Assembly (NCBI GenBank): GCA_034687125.1
Contig: JAQGBZ010000104.1
Location: 124,001 to 188,000 of the forward strand
From: Neelides folsomi
Lineage: Eukaryota; Arthropoda; Collembola; Neelipleona; Neelidae
Direction: 5' to 3'
DNA length: 64,000 bases
The translations under genes and the position numbers were made by a program. The notes under the pieces are model-generated. The model was not told where the DNA came from and ran no database searches. It saw nothing but the letters and a program-made list of their open reading frames with translations. The stretch's first letter is position 1, and the number at the start of each line of letters is the position of its first letter. This document shows positions 16,857 through 30,637 of this stretch, in pieces.

Positions 16857-19800
16857 AAAGTGATGTATAATTAGTAGAGGAATCCTCTTTGCTAAATTAA
16901 TATTTCTAAGCCCATTAGGACGGCGGGGATCATTATTCTCCCAAATTCAATTGCATTGAAATGTTGATGATTAAATATTTCGATTTAATTTACTTTCTAG
17001 CCATTCATTTCCCTTATTCATTTTTCAACGACTTTGCTGAATAAATGTCAAAGTTGTTAAAATGTTTATGACTAGTGCAAATGGAGGAGAATCTAAAATG
17101 CTAAACTCATTTTATATTAATAGTAAGTTATTTTGAAGTTTATTATGTCTACGATGTTGACATGCACCATGGAAGACATTTAAATGTGCAATGTACCATC
17201 ATTTCGTAGGGAATAAAAATTCCCGAGTTGTAACAAATTGAGAAGAGATTAAGTATAGGAAATAATCGAGTTGGTTAAACGAATTTTGTGAAATGAGTTT
17301 TTATTGAAAAGAAGTTTATTCCGCTTCCCCGATCTTTTCATGAAATGAATCCGAGAGGATTGAAAAGTTTTTTTTCCTAAAATTGTCATCAATAAAAATG
17401 TTGAGAGTTTTCTTTCCTTTCCTGCAGTTTCATCACTCCGTCTCGTCCTTGTAATATTTGATCAAATAAGTATAGTAGTATGTCTTGTACAATTTTAATT
17501 CTCTTTCAAACCCTCTTATTCGATGGTATAAATTATGTAAACTTTTCGCTTGCATTGCTTGAAATATGCAAATAATTAATGGCAAAACACTTTCGATGGG
17601 ATTATGCATTTAGAAAATCTGTAAGTTATTAATATGTAAAATAAGTGAAAACGGTGAAAATTTATTATTTAAGAAAATAAGATAAATGGATATTTAGTTC
17701 TAATGCCAGTTAAAGCTATTAATAGAGTTATTGTATCAAGCGTTGTATTGAGGAAGGAGTATTAAATAAGATGTTTTGTGTTATTTATAAGTAATTTGAT
17801 ATCATATCGATGGGATAATTTGAGGGAGCTTAGGAGTTGTTAAAGGGATATTGGGCGGGGGGTTGTTAATTGAAAGGGAGGTTTCATTGTCACTGAATTA
17901 GGAGGTTTAATCCCTTCTGCTCGGAGTCTCTCCGAGGTTGAGCGTAATGGGAAATGCAGAGGGTCGCGAAATGAGATGAGCCTCTTATTGAAGGTGGATA
18001 GGGGAAAAGTGAAAATCTCCGTGTAATGATTGATTGATCAATCTGAGGACCGGGAGAATCCGACTGCAAAACTCCTTTTCAATGCTTACGTGTAAGCAAA
18101 GGCCCATTCACCCATCTACCATTTACTTAACTCTGCTCGTGTAATTATTCTCTCTCGAGGAATCTTCTCAAATCCACCTCAAATGAATGGAACACTACCA
18201 AATTAATCTGTAATTAATTTAAACTTTAATCTGTAATTATTTTAAATCTTTAGTTCTAATATCACTATTAGAATATTGATTAATATAAAGGCTTAATACT
18301 TTCAATTAATGGATAAGTATTGATAGGTATGTAATTTTAATTGGTACAAATATATTTAAGTCAACCCGTTCAATAAATTGAATGTCTTTGAGAAGTAAAA
18401 CTTCATCTTTATTATCATTATCATGTAAAAATTCCATATATAAAAAATATATAAAAAACGCTCCTGAATAGGATCAATTAATAATTCATCTAATGGAATC
18501 TTCAATAAGTCATGATCAATTTCGATTACAATTTTTTTTCGAGTATATAAAAATACATTAATCCTTGGTAATATAAAGAAATAAAAGATTTATGATTTAC
18601 TTCAAACCATAAGCAAATCAACCAGGATATATACATTTACATGTAAATAGAATATTACAAATTCGAAAAAATAAAATTGTAATCGGCATTGATTATGACT
18701 TATTGAAGATTCCAATAAATTGTTCATTGAAATATTTATATACCATATTTTCTGAAATGACTTTTTATAAGATTTTGTAAAGACTGGTCTTTTTAATCTT
18801 TCCATATGTGTATCATTTATAATTATAGCCCTTAAATTGGAAAAATGATCTGGATAAAAGGCTAAGGGGATTGTGCTCATTTTCACGGAGATTCTCCACG
18901 CATTTCATCATTGAGTGAAAGCCAACCCTCCTTTTAAATAATAAAGCATCCGAGGGTAAATTACAACATATGGAGGGCACAAGGTTCAATAAGCTCCTAT
19001 TGTAAACATTTTCCTCACAAATTCATCATATTAAGTACACACACACTTGATAAATTACATCTTTTATCTACTACTTTTATTTAGTAAAACGATGCAATTT
19101 ATAATCTCAACATGATCATTTCCCTTAAAAATAAATCAGACCAATAGAAAGAATATTGTACATGAGAACTTGTTATTAATAAAATCATTATATATTGTTG
19201 TATGTATTACATCAATGTGTATTGAGTATAGTATTCTATATCAATGTATAGTTTTATTTGGCAGGATTAGATGGATCCTCATGTGTGTAAGCAATAAGTA
19301 ATAAAGGTTACGCCATTTAAAGAAGGAGTCGGATTTGGGAAGTGAAGGGTGTATGAAAAGGTCGGGGCAGTCGGAGGGACCGAATGGGCTCAAGTTGTTT
19401 CCCCAGGGCCCCGTCCGCCGTAAGAGGAACAAATGGAGTATCCAGGTTAGTTCGCCTTGACACACGAGGTCTATTTGTTCCGCCGATTTGCCTTGATCAA
19501 TGGCACAGGAGAGGGAGGAAAAATCCTTCCGGTCGCCCTGCCACCCCCTCCCCGACCATCCTCCGAAAAACGGATGGAGAGTGACGAGAGCGGGTAAGGA
19601 TTCCCATGGGGGCAAATTAACCCGCCGTCTGCCTCTCGTCCCTCACTCCGTAATGGCCAATATTCTCTCCTGACTCTAAAATAAAATCATCATTTTTTTA
19701 CATCCGCCGAGATATACAGAATGAGCCGACGGAGCGAGTAATGGCAATTCCTGCCACCGTCTTCCTTTTATTCCATTATTTAGCCATAAGAATGGGAGAT

Positions 19801-21455
19801 GATCATTATGAGGAGTTCCCCTCTTGGTATTTACATATCATAGACACACGGCAGGCGGCCAGATCATAAATCCGAAGGGATCCGCATTGGGAGGAATAAT
19901 TCTATTTATTTGCGGGATCTCATTTTTTGAGAAGAACAATAACTAATAGAGTTGTACATGGACGAGGGCGAGAGAGGAAAGTTAATTTTCATTTTCCGGC
20001 TGGGGTGGAAATGATTGGGTCTCGAGGGAGTTCCTTCATACAAGTAATCCACTGAGGTGTGAATACTCTCTCCTTTCCATATTTCCATTATTCAAATCAA
20101 ATTGATAAAACAATTCTCCCAATTTGTTTAGCTACCTTCCGAGAGAAACCATCATTTTATTACAGCTCACTTCCATTTCTCCGCAACAATAAATCTCTCC
20201 CCTTTAATGCCCCCTCCGCAAATCCTACTTTTCACTACTGGGATTTTAATAGATTCTCTACCCAATTAACTTCATAGGAAAAGAGATGTTACAATAAATT
20301 CTCAATATTATTAACGTTTAAATAATTCATAACTCATAAGAATTGATAAAGGTTTGTACTTATATCTAAACAATGCGAAGATAGACTATTCGTATTTATA
20401 GTACTATTACAAAAATTAAATTAATCATTTTTTGTATTTTTAGTATACAAAAATCATTAATTTTTAATAAAGAATTCATGAAAAAATGAGTTTAATTATA
20501 TTGAAACATGGTAGAAGCATATTGTTCTTATCTTTTTCAAATGTTCATTATTGTGTGCTTATTTATTTACTTGGTACAACTTGGAATTGAAGAGAAAGTA
20601 AATAAAATACATAAATGTAAGTCGAAGTTCTTTTTGCGGAGCAGAAGCCTTTTGACATTTAATCATTTTTCGGAGGAACATTAGTGTTTAAGTCTACCTG
20701 AATACATTTTTAACAATAGTCATTGAATCCCGAGAGGATGAAAATTGTCAATTGTATTTATATTTGCTGAAGGAATCGATGATGAGAATAATGAGACATG
20801 AGGTATATACAGGTAGAAGTTTATTTACTAGGACGGAGGGGGAGCTTATTTTCTCAATTTTCTCAATTGAAGTAATTTGTGAGTTCAAAGGGTGAAGGAG
20901 GCTCATTAATAGAATTAAATATGAGAGGATATTGAATGAACTAATCCTATGTCAATGGAGTCGTCAGGCGATTTGATCGTTAGCCACACCGCCGCCCGTC
21001 GCCCGCAAATACCCGCCACGTGACCTCCGCCATCAGACCTGTTTGTATTTACCCGACCACTAATTTACCTCAATCATTTCATCTTTATTTACTCAAAAGA
21101 AGAAGAACCAAATCCGCCCAAGAACAAAGATTCGGGGGTTTAACGAGAAAGGGGGAATATCAATTGAAGGAAGTTTAAAGAAGTCAATACATGATTGCAT
21201 TTCCAGTTTCCCCTTCAATTTGTAAGGGCAGTTGAATTTGAAAGTGTCGTAAAGAGCTTTGAGGCGGAACTTGAAATGAAACTGGACAGCGTCCGAATTA
21301 CTCCCTTCGCTCCATCAGCGTTAATCTGACCATTAACGTTCATTCGCCCGGTATTTATTCCCATTCCCCTCCTTTAAATAAATGAATTTCAATTCCCATT
21401 ATGTTTCCAGTTAAGCCAAATTAAAATTCATCAAGATCATTTTTCCACACTTGAG

Positions 21456-21479
21456 CCATTCCAAACATGTTTGGAATGG
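21456..21479. repeat. Perfect 24-nt palindrome
   Basis: The half-site CCATTCCAAACA is followed immediately by its exact reverse complement TGTTTGGAATGG, with no spacer. It lies in the SKOR-side noncoding block, away from any gene. Confidence 0.9.
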
Positions 21480-22172
21480 AGAGATGGAATTGAATCGAGA
21501 GTTCTTTTACTTTTTTAATCCCTCTCTTAATCTCTTCAAAGGAGAAGTAAACGAAGGAAGTTGAGACGGGGAAAACCTCGTTTGGTCGTCAAACTCCCTC
21601 AGTCGGAGAATTGACTTTTCGATTAAGCTTCACGGAACAAGTTGATTGAAATTGGACCAACATGAGATAAGTGAATGATATGATTTTATTTCCCTCCCAT
21701 CTCCAATTAATACCCTTTCTCTACTCCACCTTCACGAAGGAAAATGAGACCAAAGTTTTAAATTGATAAAAAATGAATTAAACCTGAGCTGAGTGAGAAC
21801 TCAACTTGAAAGATCAAATGTAGACTAAATCAACACCAAGTGGACACTTCTGTAAATAAATACAGATACATTACATACATTGAGTGTCAAAAATATGAGT
21901 ACTAAAATATATTCTTTTAATATCATCTTAATATTAAAAATAATGCCATTTTAAATATCTAAACCTAAAGCAATTACATTAATGCGTAAAACCCAATACA
22001 TTACATTGCACTTGCACATTTAAAGTATTTATATTTAGTTAGTTATATATTATGAATACTTATTATGTAGTATGACCTCTATACATGACCTGCAATCAGA
22101 TCTCTATCTACTAAATAAGTAGAGGCATAAAAGCCAAGTTTGGGCATCAACACGTTATGTGCATCATGGGAT

Positions 22173-22197
22173 GTTCATAGCTTTATAAGCCATGAAC
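22173..22197. repeat. Imperfect inverted repeat
   Basis: The arms GTTCATAGCTT and AAGCCATGAAC pair with one mismatch around a 3-nt TAT loop. It is in noncoding DNA and no function is assigned. Confidence 0.7.
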
Positions 22198-23473
22198 GAT
22201 AACAAATATGCTCTATGTGTGTATCATGAAATATATGTATCTTCCCATGCGCCAGCAATCCTATACTAATATGATTTTATAAAAATGCCTTTGAGCCCAA
22301 TATTAGACAATGATCTGAATTTATAAAATGATGTTTAATTTTAAATGGTTGACTGTTTATTGAATTGTGATCATATTCTATTGGTTTGGATGGGTGATTA
22401 AAGGGGATAAGATGGAGAATTTATTGGAGGTGGTCGAGGGAGTTCTTGTGAATCCGTAGGAGACCGTGAAGGGTTCGTTGTTGTTGTGTGGATTGAGACT
22501 GCGTGTGTTGGTGGATCCCATATGATTCCCAGGCAAGCAGTCATCGACCGAACTCTTTTTTACCCTCCTTTGTCCACCTTCCACTCCCATCTCTCTCCAT
22601 TCCTTCTCTCACTCCGAAATATAAAGAAAAAGGATTCCCGAGGGCCAACACCCGCGAATGAAAACTGACCTCGACCTCGCCCGACCAAGTCTGCTACCCC
22701 TGCATAAGGAATTTTGGGTACGTTGCTCCATTTTCACAATATGAACGATAACGTCGAAGGAATTTTTTCATTTCCTTATTCTATAATGAACATTAGGAAA
22801 AATTTATTTTTTAGTCATTAATAGTTTTAGATTCGATATGTTGAAATTTTTGTAATTTGGTTAGTGTGCAAAATTGGCAATTTTATAACATTTGGTTTAA
22901 ATGTTTTATATAATTTATTTGCATATATTTTTTATAGGCATTTAGTCGATATTGCAAAAAAGAAAGGTGTTGAATAACATCGAACGAGTTTCAATGAAAC
23001 TAGAGGAATATGTCCCTGAAATGTGATCGAGTTCAGAGTATTTGTTTTTATTAGCTTGTCTCCATTCTTTTATTGTTCCTTGTAGAACCAATAAAAGACT
23101 TGGTTATCTAATCGTTAGCATTGTAGAGTTAGAGTTATTTGTATTTAAATAACGTTCTATATGTAGGACACTCGAGCTTGAAAATTACATTTATTTTCTC
23201 GTAATTACATAAATGGGAGTAATATAAGTTAGAAGGCAGATATAACAACGACGCAATTCGTATTTAACTTTGTAATAAGCCATAATGGAAACATTGCACT
23301 TATGTCGATGAGGCGTCAAATAATTGTCTATTTATATAATAAATCCACAAAATGAGATTAATATTTAATTATTATATAATGAATTTTTCAGATCCATTCA
23401 TAGCACCATTCTGTACTCGTTCTAAACTTCTCTAAAAGAGATATTTCATAACGGCTTTACTAATCTTAAAAAA

Positions 23474-24553
23474 ATGCGAGTGGAAGAGAAAGAGAATAAT
23501 TCATCTTTACAGCATTCACAAGGTTGGTTTACTTCTAAATTATAACTTAATTATAATATTTAAATAAAGAAATGATTGGTAATTTAAGGTAATAAAATAT
23601 TCATATATTTCTTTTATTCAATGATCAATTAGGAGCCCATGGTCCAATAAGTTATCCTTTGCGTCGACCCAATGGGTATGATTCTCCCATCGTCAAGATT
23701 CTCTTGACTGGTTTTGGTCCATTTCGGGAACACGTTGTAAACGCAAGCTGGCAGGCAGTTCGGCTTATTCCAGATCGAGGAATTGAACTTCCACCAAATA
23801 TCCGGGAAGATACTCAGCTCGCTATCATCACTTATGAAATACCAGTCATTTACAACTTTGTTGCCGATCAGATTCCAAAATTATGGGAGAAACACAATCC
23901 AGATGTAATGCTCTTAAAAATATTAAAACCATAAATCAATTTAAAATAATTATTTAAATAACATAATATTCTTTATTACGTTAATACAGTTTTGCTCTTT
24001 TATAAAATTGAAATTTTATAAATATTTTCTATAGCTCGTCATTCACGTGGGAGTTTCTGGAATCGCAAAAGCAATAACGGTGGAGCAATTTGCTCACAAT
24101 TGCGGCTACTGCTCTCCTGACATCCACAACACAATCCCAAGAGGAAACGTTTGCATTGGTGATGGATGTGACGTATTGGAATCGGGATTCAACATGAGGG
24201 CCGTTGCAGCTAAAATCAATTCCCTCAACGCTCATGTCCACGCTGAGGTTTCCTACGATCCCGGAAGGTATAAAAACAAAAGAGAAAAGACATGACATTA
24301 AAATCCCAATTTGTAAATAATTGAATTTTTAATCTTTAACTGGTTAATTAAGCTAATATTGTTAATTTGTTAAAGATATTTGTGCGACTACATCTTCTAC
24401 ACATCATTGAGCATTGACAAAGATAAGACGGCGTTCATTCACGTTCCACCCGTGGGGAAGCCTTGGAACGCTTGCGATATGGCGGATGCAATCAGCCTCT
24501 GCGCCACTGAGCTCCTTCGGCAGCTCGCTGACAAAAATAGCCTTCAATTTTAA
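23474..24553 (+). CDS. PGPEP1: Pyroglutamyl-peptidase I
   Basis: Cytosolic cysteine peptidase (family C15) that removes N-terminal pyroglutamate from peptides. Exons: 23474..23522, 23633..23904, 24035..24267, 24376..24553, giving 243 residues, about 30 longer than the human enzyme because of an N-terminal extension. Conserved blocks: LLTGFGPFREHVVNASWQAV, VIHVGVSG, RYLCDY, AFIHVPPVGKPW. The catalytic triad reads Glu124 (TVEQFAHN), Cys188 (RYLCD) and His207 (FIHVPP); spacings of 64 and 19 residues equal those of human Glu85/Cys149/His168. The start at 23474 is the first in-frame ATG of a small first exon that ends at a GTTGGT donor, so the extreme N-terminus is the least certain part. AATAAA follows at 24566-24571. 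Confidence 0.95.
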
Positions 24554-26839
24554 AAGGGCGTCTGCAATAAACTTTTGAGAGTCGAAGTAGGAATTAATCT
24601 GTTATAATTGATAAATATATGCCAAAAAATATTTGGGGTTAGAGGCCCTTTTCTTCTCCTCTTTTTGTTGTTTAAAATACTGATATTATTTTAATTATTA
24701 ATGCAATCAACTTTTTGAGAAAGAAACATATACCATTAATTATTCTTTTAGTGGGTGGTGGAAAGAGGGTTTCACCTTTACATGTCTTATAAAATAATAA
24801 ATATCAATGTACATGTTATCTGTAATTAATAATTAATAATTATTTATACAAAATATTTAAATAGTAAATATTAGAAAACATTACAGTACATTTAAGATTT
24901 AGTATTTATACCTTACATTACAATAACATTATTAATTTGTTGTGATTATATTAGCTGATAGAGCTCTCATTATCTTAAGATTATTATCGGGAGTTTATTG
25001 ACATTAGTTATTTAATTATTTAATATTGAGGTTTAAAAGATTACCTTTTAAGTATTGTCCGTTGTAATACATATTGAATTATTAGTCTACTAAATGCTTA
25101 TTATTAATCATTATTAGTATATTCAATTATTACCTAATGATTTTCTTGACTAGAGAGTATATTAGAGATTAAATATTTATTTCGGGTATTTACTTAAAGC
25201 AATAAAAATACAACTACAATTACTATTAGACTATTAGATATAAAACATAAAAAGTTAGTGGTTAAAAACTTTAATTTCTCTCAAAATATTAAGTACAAGT
25301 TGAAAAGAGTTTGCAGTTGAGCATCGGATTCTTATGAGTCTGAGGAACAACGTCTTAATAAAATACAATGCCAAGAACTGACATTTTATAAAATAAACTA
25401 TTAAATGGTCAAATATTTAAAACTGTTAGAGAACTAAACTATACATGTAGAGGTAATTTAATTTGTGATAAAACTATAATGTTATTTGTTAAGTATTAGG
25501 CTTCAGCTTATTCATTTAATAATCCCATCATCCTTATTCAATGCATTTCAATGATAGAGATAATGCTTTTGGATTTAACTGCTATGATTGTAAGATCAAG
25601 CTTTATCCCAAAACAATAAATAATGAATACTATGTGTGTAATTTAAATATCATAGGGGTAAATCACAATTAAAGGTGAAGACTTTCGCGAGTAATTAAAT
25701 GTGAGTATCGTTAGATGGTGAAATGTGTAACACTAGATTCAATACAATAATAATATATCTCAACAATGTGGAGTTAACTCTCATGTTAAATAATAATGAT
25801 ATTATACAACTAAAACATAATGATGTATTACTCTATGTATACAATATTTTACATATTCACTTATTGCTAATAATACTTAAATAACATTCGAATTAACATT
25901 ACTCTTTAGCTTAACCTTTTTGACAAAGTTTATACGTGAGGATGATAAGATTTGGAATTTGAGTACATGTGAATTGAATAATAATATATTTGTGAGTATT
26001 TTACGTGGTTAGCAAAAAATGGAAATGTTCGTCAATAATTAACTGATTGAGAGCAGCTTTGTACATTTCTACAACTCAATACTGAGCAATTTACAAAAAT
26101 TGTATTATTCCACATTACATAACTGGTCTTTAAGGACATGGTCGTTTAGTGAAGAATTAAAAAAGTAGAGTTAATTAATTTGGTTTAATTTTAATTTAGT
26201 AGATAGAAGTTGTAAATTGTGGTTTAATGATATCCTCATAATAAGATAATGTTTCACATAACAATGAAACAAGAGAGGAGTTTAAAGAGAAAAACCTCCG
26301 TATCTTCTTTAAGTTGTAAGGTAATTTCCTTATGTAATTTCTCTCACTGCTAATTTATCCTTAAGTTGAGATCAATCCAATAAAGTGACTGTGATTAAGA
26401 CCTAAGAAAAATTAAATACATTGGGCTTTTTATTATCTTCATATTTCATCATATGACATGCAAATATGGTAGTTATTTAATTATTTATCGTTCTTATATC
26501 ATAGCATGCTTATAAAACAAATTCCATTAGATTTGTTCGTGTTCAAAGAAATGATCCTTGCTATAGCTACATATGTATATAACGAAACATTCAGAAATTC
26601 TGAATCTCCAATCTCACTTAAATTACCTATAGAAATTCTATAGCTAGAATCAAAGAACCGAGTGAAACCAACAAGTCAAACTAAACCAAGTTGTTTCATT
26701 CCTTGCATTTTGCATTGCGCATTCATTGCATTCATTTACCTTTGCCGGTTGTCAGCTGGATCTCGAAAATTCTTTCAATTGTAATAATAATAAGTAACGA
26801 TATTTTGTGCTTTAAATAAGTCTTAATTCTTTAAGTCTA
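24554..26839. other. Intergenic, AT-rich
   Basis: No gene, RNA or repeat family was recognised. Two similar short palindromes sit upstream of the MDP1 gene near 26590-26605 (ATTCAGAAATTCTGAAT) and 26627-26643 (CTATAGAAATTCTATAG). Confidence 0.7.
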
Positions 26840-27783
<944 letters not shown>

Positions 27784-28518
27784 ATCTTGAAACTTGAAAC
27801 CTAACTTAAAATAAAATCATTAATTTACTTTATCAGTAAATAATAAAGCTTTATATACACTTTAGACACAAAATCCTATTTATATGCGTATTTGGTACAA
27901 AAATGAAGCAACAAGCAATCAAGTTTTATAAATAATAAAAAGTCAATTATCTTTAATTTTTAATGAGTTTCTCCATCTGTTTACATAAAATTAAGTTTAA
28001 CAATACCTGGTAATTGCATAACACATCCATATTTTCATATATATCTACAGCATACTTATTTGTCAATGTTAACGTGAAGTAATTGAATAAAATATTAAGT
28101 TGAAATTCTGAGATAAAGTGTTTCCAAAATTAGTTTAATTATCTCTTGGATTTGATTATTTCTTCCTCGCCTACCTCACATACCAATTGAGTTAAATCGA
28201 CAATTTATCGATTGAACGTGAAATCAATTGATATATGAAGATTCCTGATGATTAATTAAATTGACATGTGTTGTCGTTTATTTATTAGTAAATCCCACAC
28301 TCTTATCTTGTTACTTGTCGGACGACGTAATTCCGATCGAGTGCTTTAATTTTAACAAACTCTTCAATTCTTGATCAATTGCGGAGTGGGGATTTCGGAA
28401 GATAATGGAAGAGAATCGACATATCGATAATTCCCAACATCCAGAGGTGAGAAATAATAAATGAAGTTCAAGCCCAATTGAGGGTCAGTCTTCTCTCGCA
28501 AGAGCTCCCGAACTTAAT

Positions 28519-30238
28519 ATGAAGTTTGCCGTGATTGTTTGCCTCGTCGCCGTTTCGGCCCTTGGATGGGGAAAGACAGTGAAGAACCCCAAGATGATTT
28601 GGTGGCCAAAGGACGACAGCGACGGCTTCGTCCCTGCCTTCCTTGAAGGAGGTCCAAAAGAAAATATCTTGAGCTTGGACAAACAAGGAGACATCAATGA
28701 AGTCAAATTCTATTACTACAACCAGTAAGCACACAATATATAATAAATACCATACATACCTGTACATGTAAAAATGTAAAGGATTATAAGAGAACCGTTC
28801 ATTCAATTCATACTCAAATTACTCTTTTCATACTCAAATTACTAATTTTAGGGCTAATCCAAATAACCCCAAATTGTTGGCCCCATGGGATGATGCTTTG
28901 TTCCTTGCTTCTGGATTCATCAAGGGAGCTCCACTCAAAATGATCACTCATGGATTTTCATCAAGTTCATCCAGCGGAAGTTGTCAAGATTTGAAAGACG
29001 GTATTTGATATTTTGATATAAAACAGTTATAGTTATAAGGCTATGCTAATATCTAAATACAAATAATGTTTAATTTAAGCTCATTTTGAAACTGATTTTC
29101 CTATTTATCCATATAGCCTATATCGCTTCTGGAAGAAATTTGAACATTATTGTCATCGATTGGGGAAAATTCGCCGCTGGTAAGCAATTAAGCCATTAAG
29201 TCATTAAGGGTATAATGTTCAGTTACCTATATCAAGTTATTAATATCGCTCTTTTATTTCCATTTACAGCTCCTTGGTATGATACCGCTGCTGCCAATAC
29301 AAAGTAAGTAAAATATCATTTTGGTGTGAATGTTCACACTTGTACCCCCCACTCCTAATTTAGTTAAATTAAATGTAAAAATTAATTATTTTTTGTATAA
29401 TAGGCCTGTTGGACAATGGGCATCCCGGATGATCGAATATCTCTACAAGACTCAAAATGCCATTAATCTTTCAACTACCCATTTCATGGGACACTCTCTT
29501 GGATCCCATGTAAGTTCTCTGAAACTATAATTAATAAAGAAAATGGTATATAATTATAGATCCGTTTAATTGGCATTTGATGGTATTCAATAGGTTGGAG
29601 GATTCTGTGGAGCTGAGACTCAATTCCAAATTAATGAAAAGATTGGTCGCATTACAGGTAAACAACCAATTCTCGCACGTTACCTTCACACGTGGTTCAT
29701 GTTTAAATAATCGTTCATTTATGATAGCTTTGGACCCTGCACTTCCACTCTTTGGACAAAAGGGAGACGATGAAAGAATTGACCCTACTGATGCCACTTA
29801 TGTTGATGTTGTTCACACCGCTGGAGGACACATGTTGGACGGTGGCCTTGCCTTCATTGAACCCCGTGGACACCTTGATTTCTATCCTAATCGCGGATTG
29901 CCTGGTCAACCTGGATGTGGTGTTGATTTAGCTGGCACGTGCAGTCATGGAAGGTGCTACTCATATTTTGCAGAGTCAATCGGAAACCCAACAGGATTCC
30001 GTGCATGCAAATGCCCAGGATGGGAAGAATACGAAGCTGATTGTCAATGTACCCAAATTGAATACATGGGAGAATTCGCAAAACACTCGTAAGATATCTC
30101 ATTAATTATGATAACAATAATCAATAATCACATTATCTTTTTTGAAATAAATTGAGCATTTATTTTGTACAATAAAGGTCTGCACATGGATCCTACTATC
30201 TTGTAACCAACGGGAAAAGCCCTTTCGCTCAAGGCTAA
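28519..30238 (+). CDS. Secreted pancreatic-type triacylglycerol lipase
   Basis: Alpha/beta-hydrolase of the animal lipase family, probably digestive and secreted. Exons: 28519..28724, 28852..29000, 29117..29179, 29270..29303, 29404..29509, 29594..29657, 29728..30088, 30178..30238, giving 347 residues. Residues 1-16 form a signal peptide (MKFAVIVCLVAVSALG). The catalytic triad reads Ser182 in GHSLGSH, Asp210 in ALDPALPLF and His281 in CSHGRCYSYFAESI. The upstream oxyanion segment is ITHGFSSS. The C-terminal part is cysteine-rich (CKCPGW, CQC) where vertebrate pancreatic lipases have a PLAT domain; no PLAT domain is present, as in most arthropod members. The last exon is only 61 nt. AATAAA is at 30267-30272. 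Confidence 0.95.
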
Positions 30239-30637
30239 TTATTTGTTTTTAATTGTCGACTATCAAAATAAAGTTCTCGTTCAATGCAATTATGTCTTTT
30301 GAAGCAAATGTATAATTATTAAATATCATATCTTTACTATAGACACCTTTAACTAAACACATATTATAATTAATTGCATTATATACGAATAAATATACTA
30401 TATTTTGATAAAATAATAACATTTATAAATCATGTGGTGAATGTGATCATATGATTGAATATATAATATTTAATAGATAAGCTATATTTGTATATAATAA
30501 AATGTAAGAGGCAACAACGAATAAAAATATTAAGTACTTGTCCAATTAAAATAATCTAATATATAAAATTAAGGACTATGAGGTACATTATAGTTTATAG
30601 TAATAGACACCAAAAGAGTTGAACAATAAAGCTAAAT
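30239..30637. other. Convergent intergenic spacer
   Basis: AT-rich 3' UTR space between the lipase (plus) and TRAPPC10 (minus). Nothing else was seen. Confidence 0.8.

Larger units (their letters stand above)
13282..23473. other. 10-kb gene-poor block with GC-richer islands
   Basis: No convincing gene was found on either strand. AT-rich DNA is broken by GC-richer islands at roughly 13860-14340, 15300-15600, 16240-16860, 19330-19660, 20940-21100, 21230-21400 and 22400-22700. Open frames inside them are short, unrelated to known families and overlap on both strands. The likeliest reading is the intron and/or regulatory domain of the SKOR gene. A CACGTG E-box is at about 21017 and a perfect 24-nt palindrome at 21456-21479. 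Confidence 0.55.

Noticed and set aside
19241-19615. 124-codon minus frame and overlapping plus frames in a GC-rich island
   Set aside because: No domain, no splice support, both strands open at once; composition effect of a GC-rich patch is likelier.
26588-26643. Pair of palindromes with AGAAATTCT as heat-shock elements
   Set aside because: GAA and TTC are separated by one base instead of two, so the HSE spacing rule is not met.
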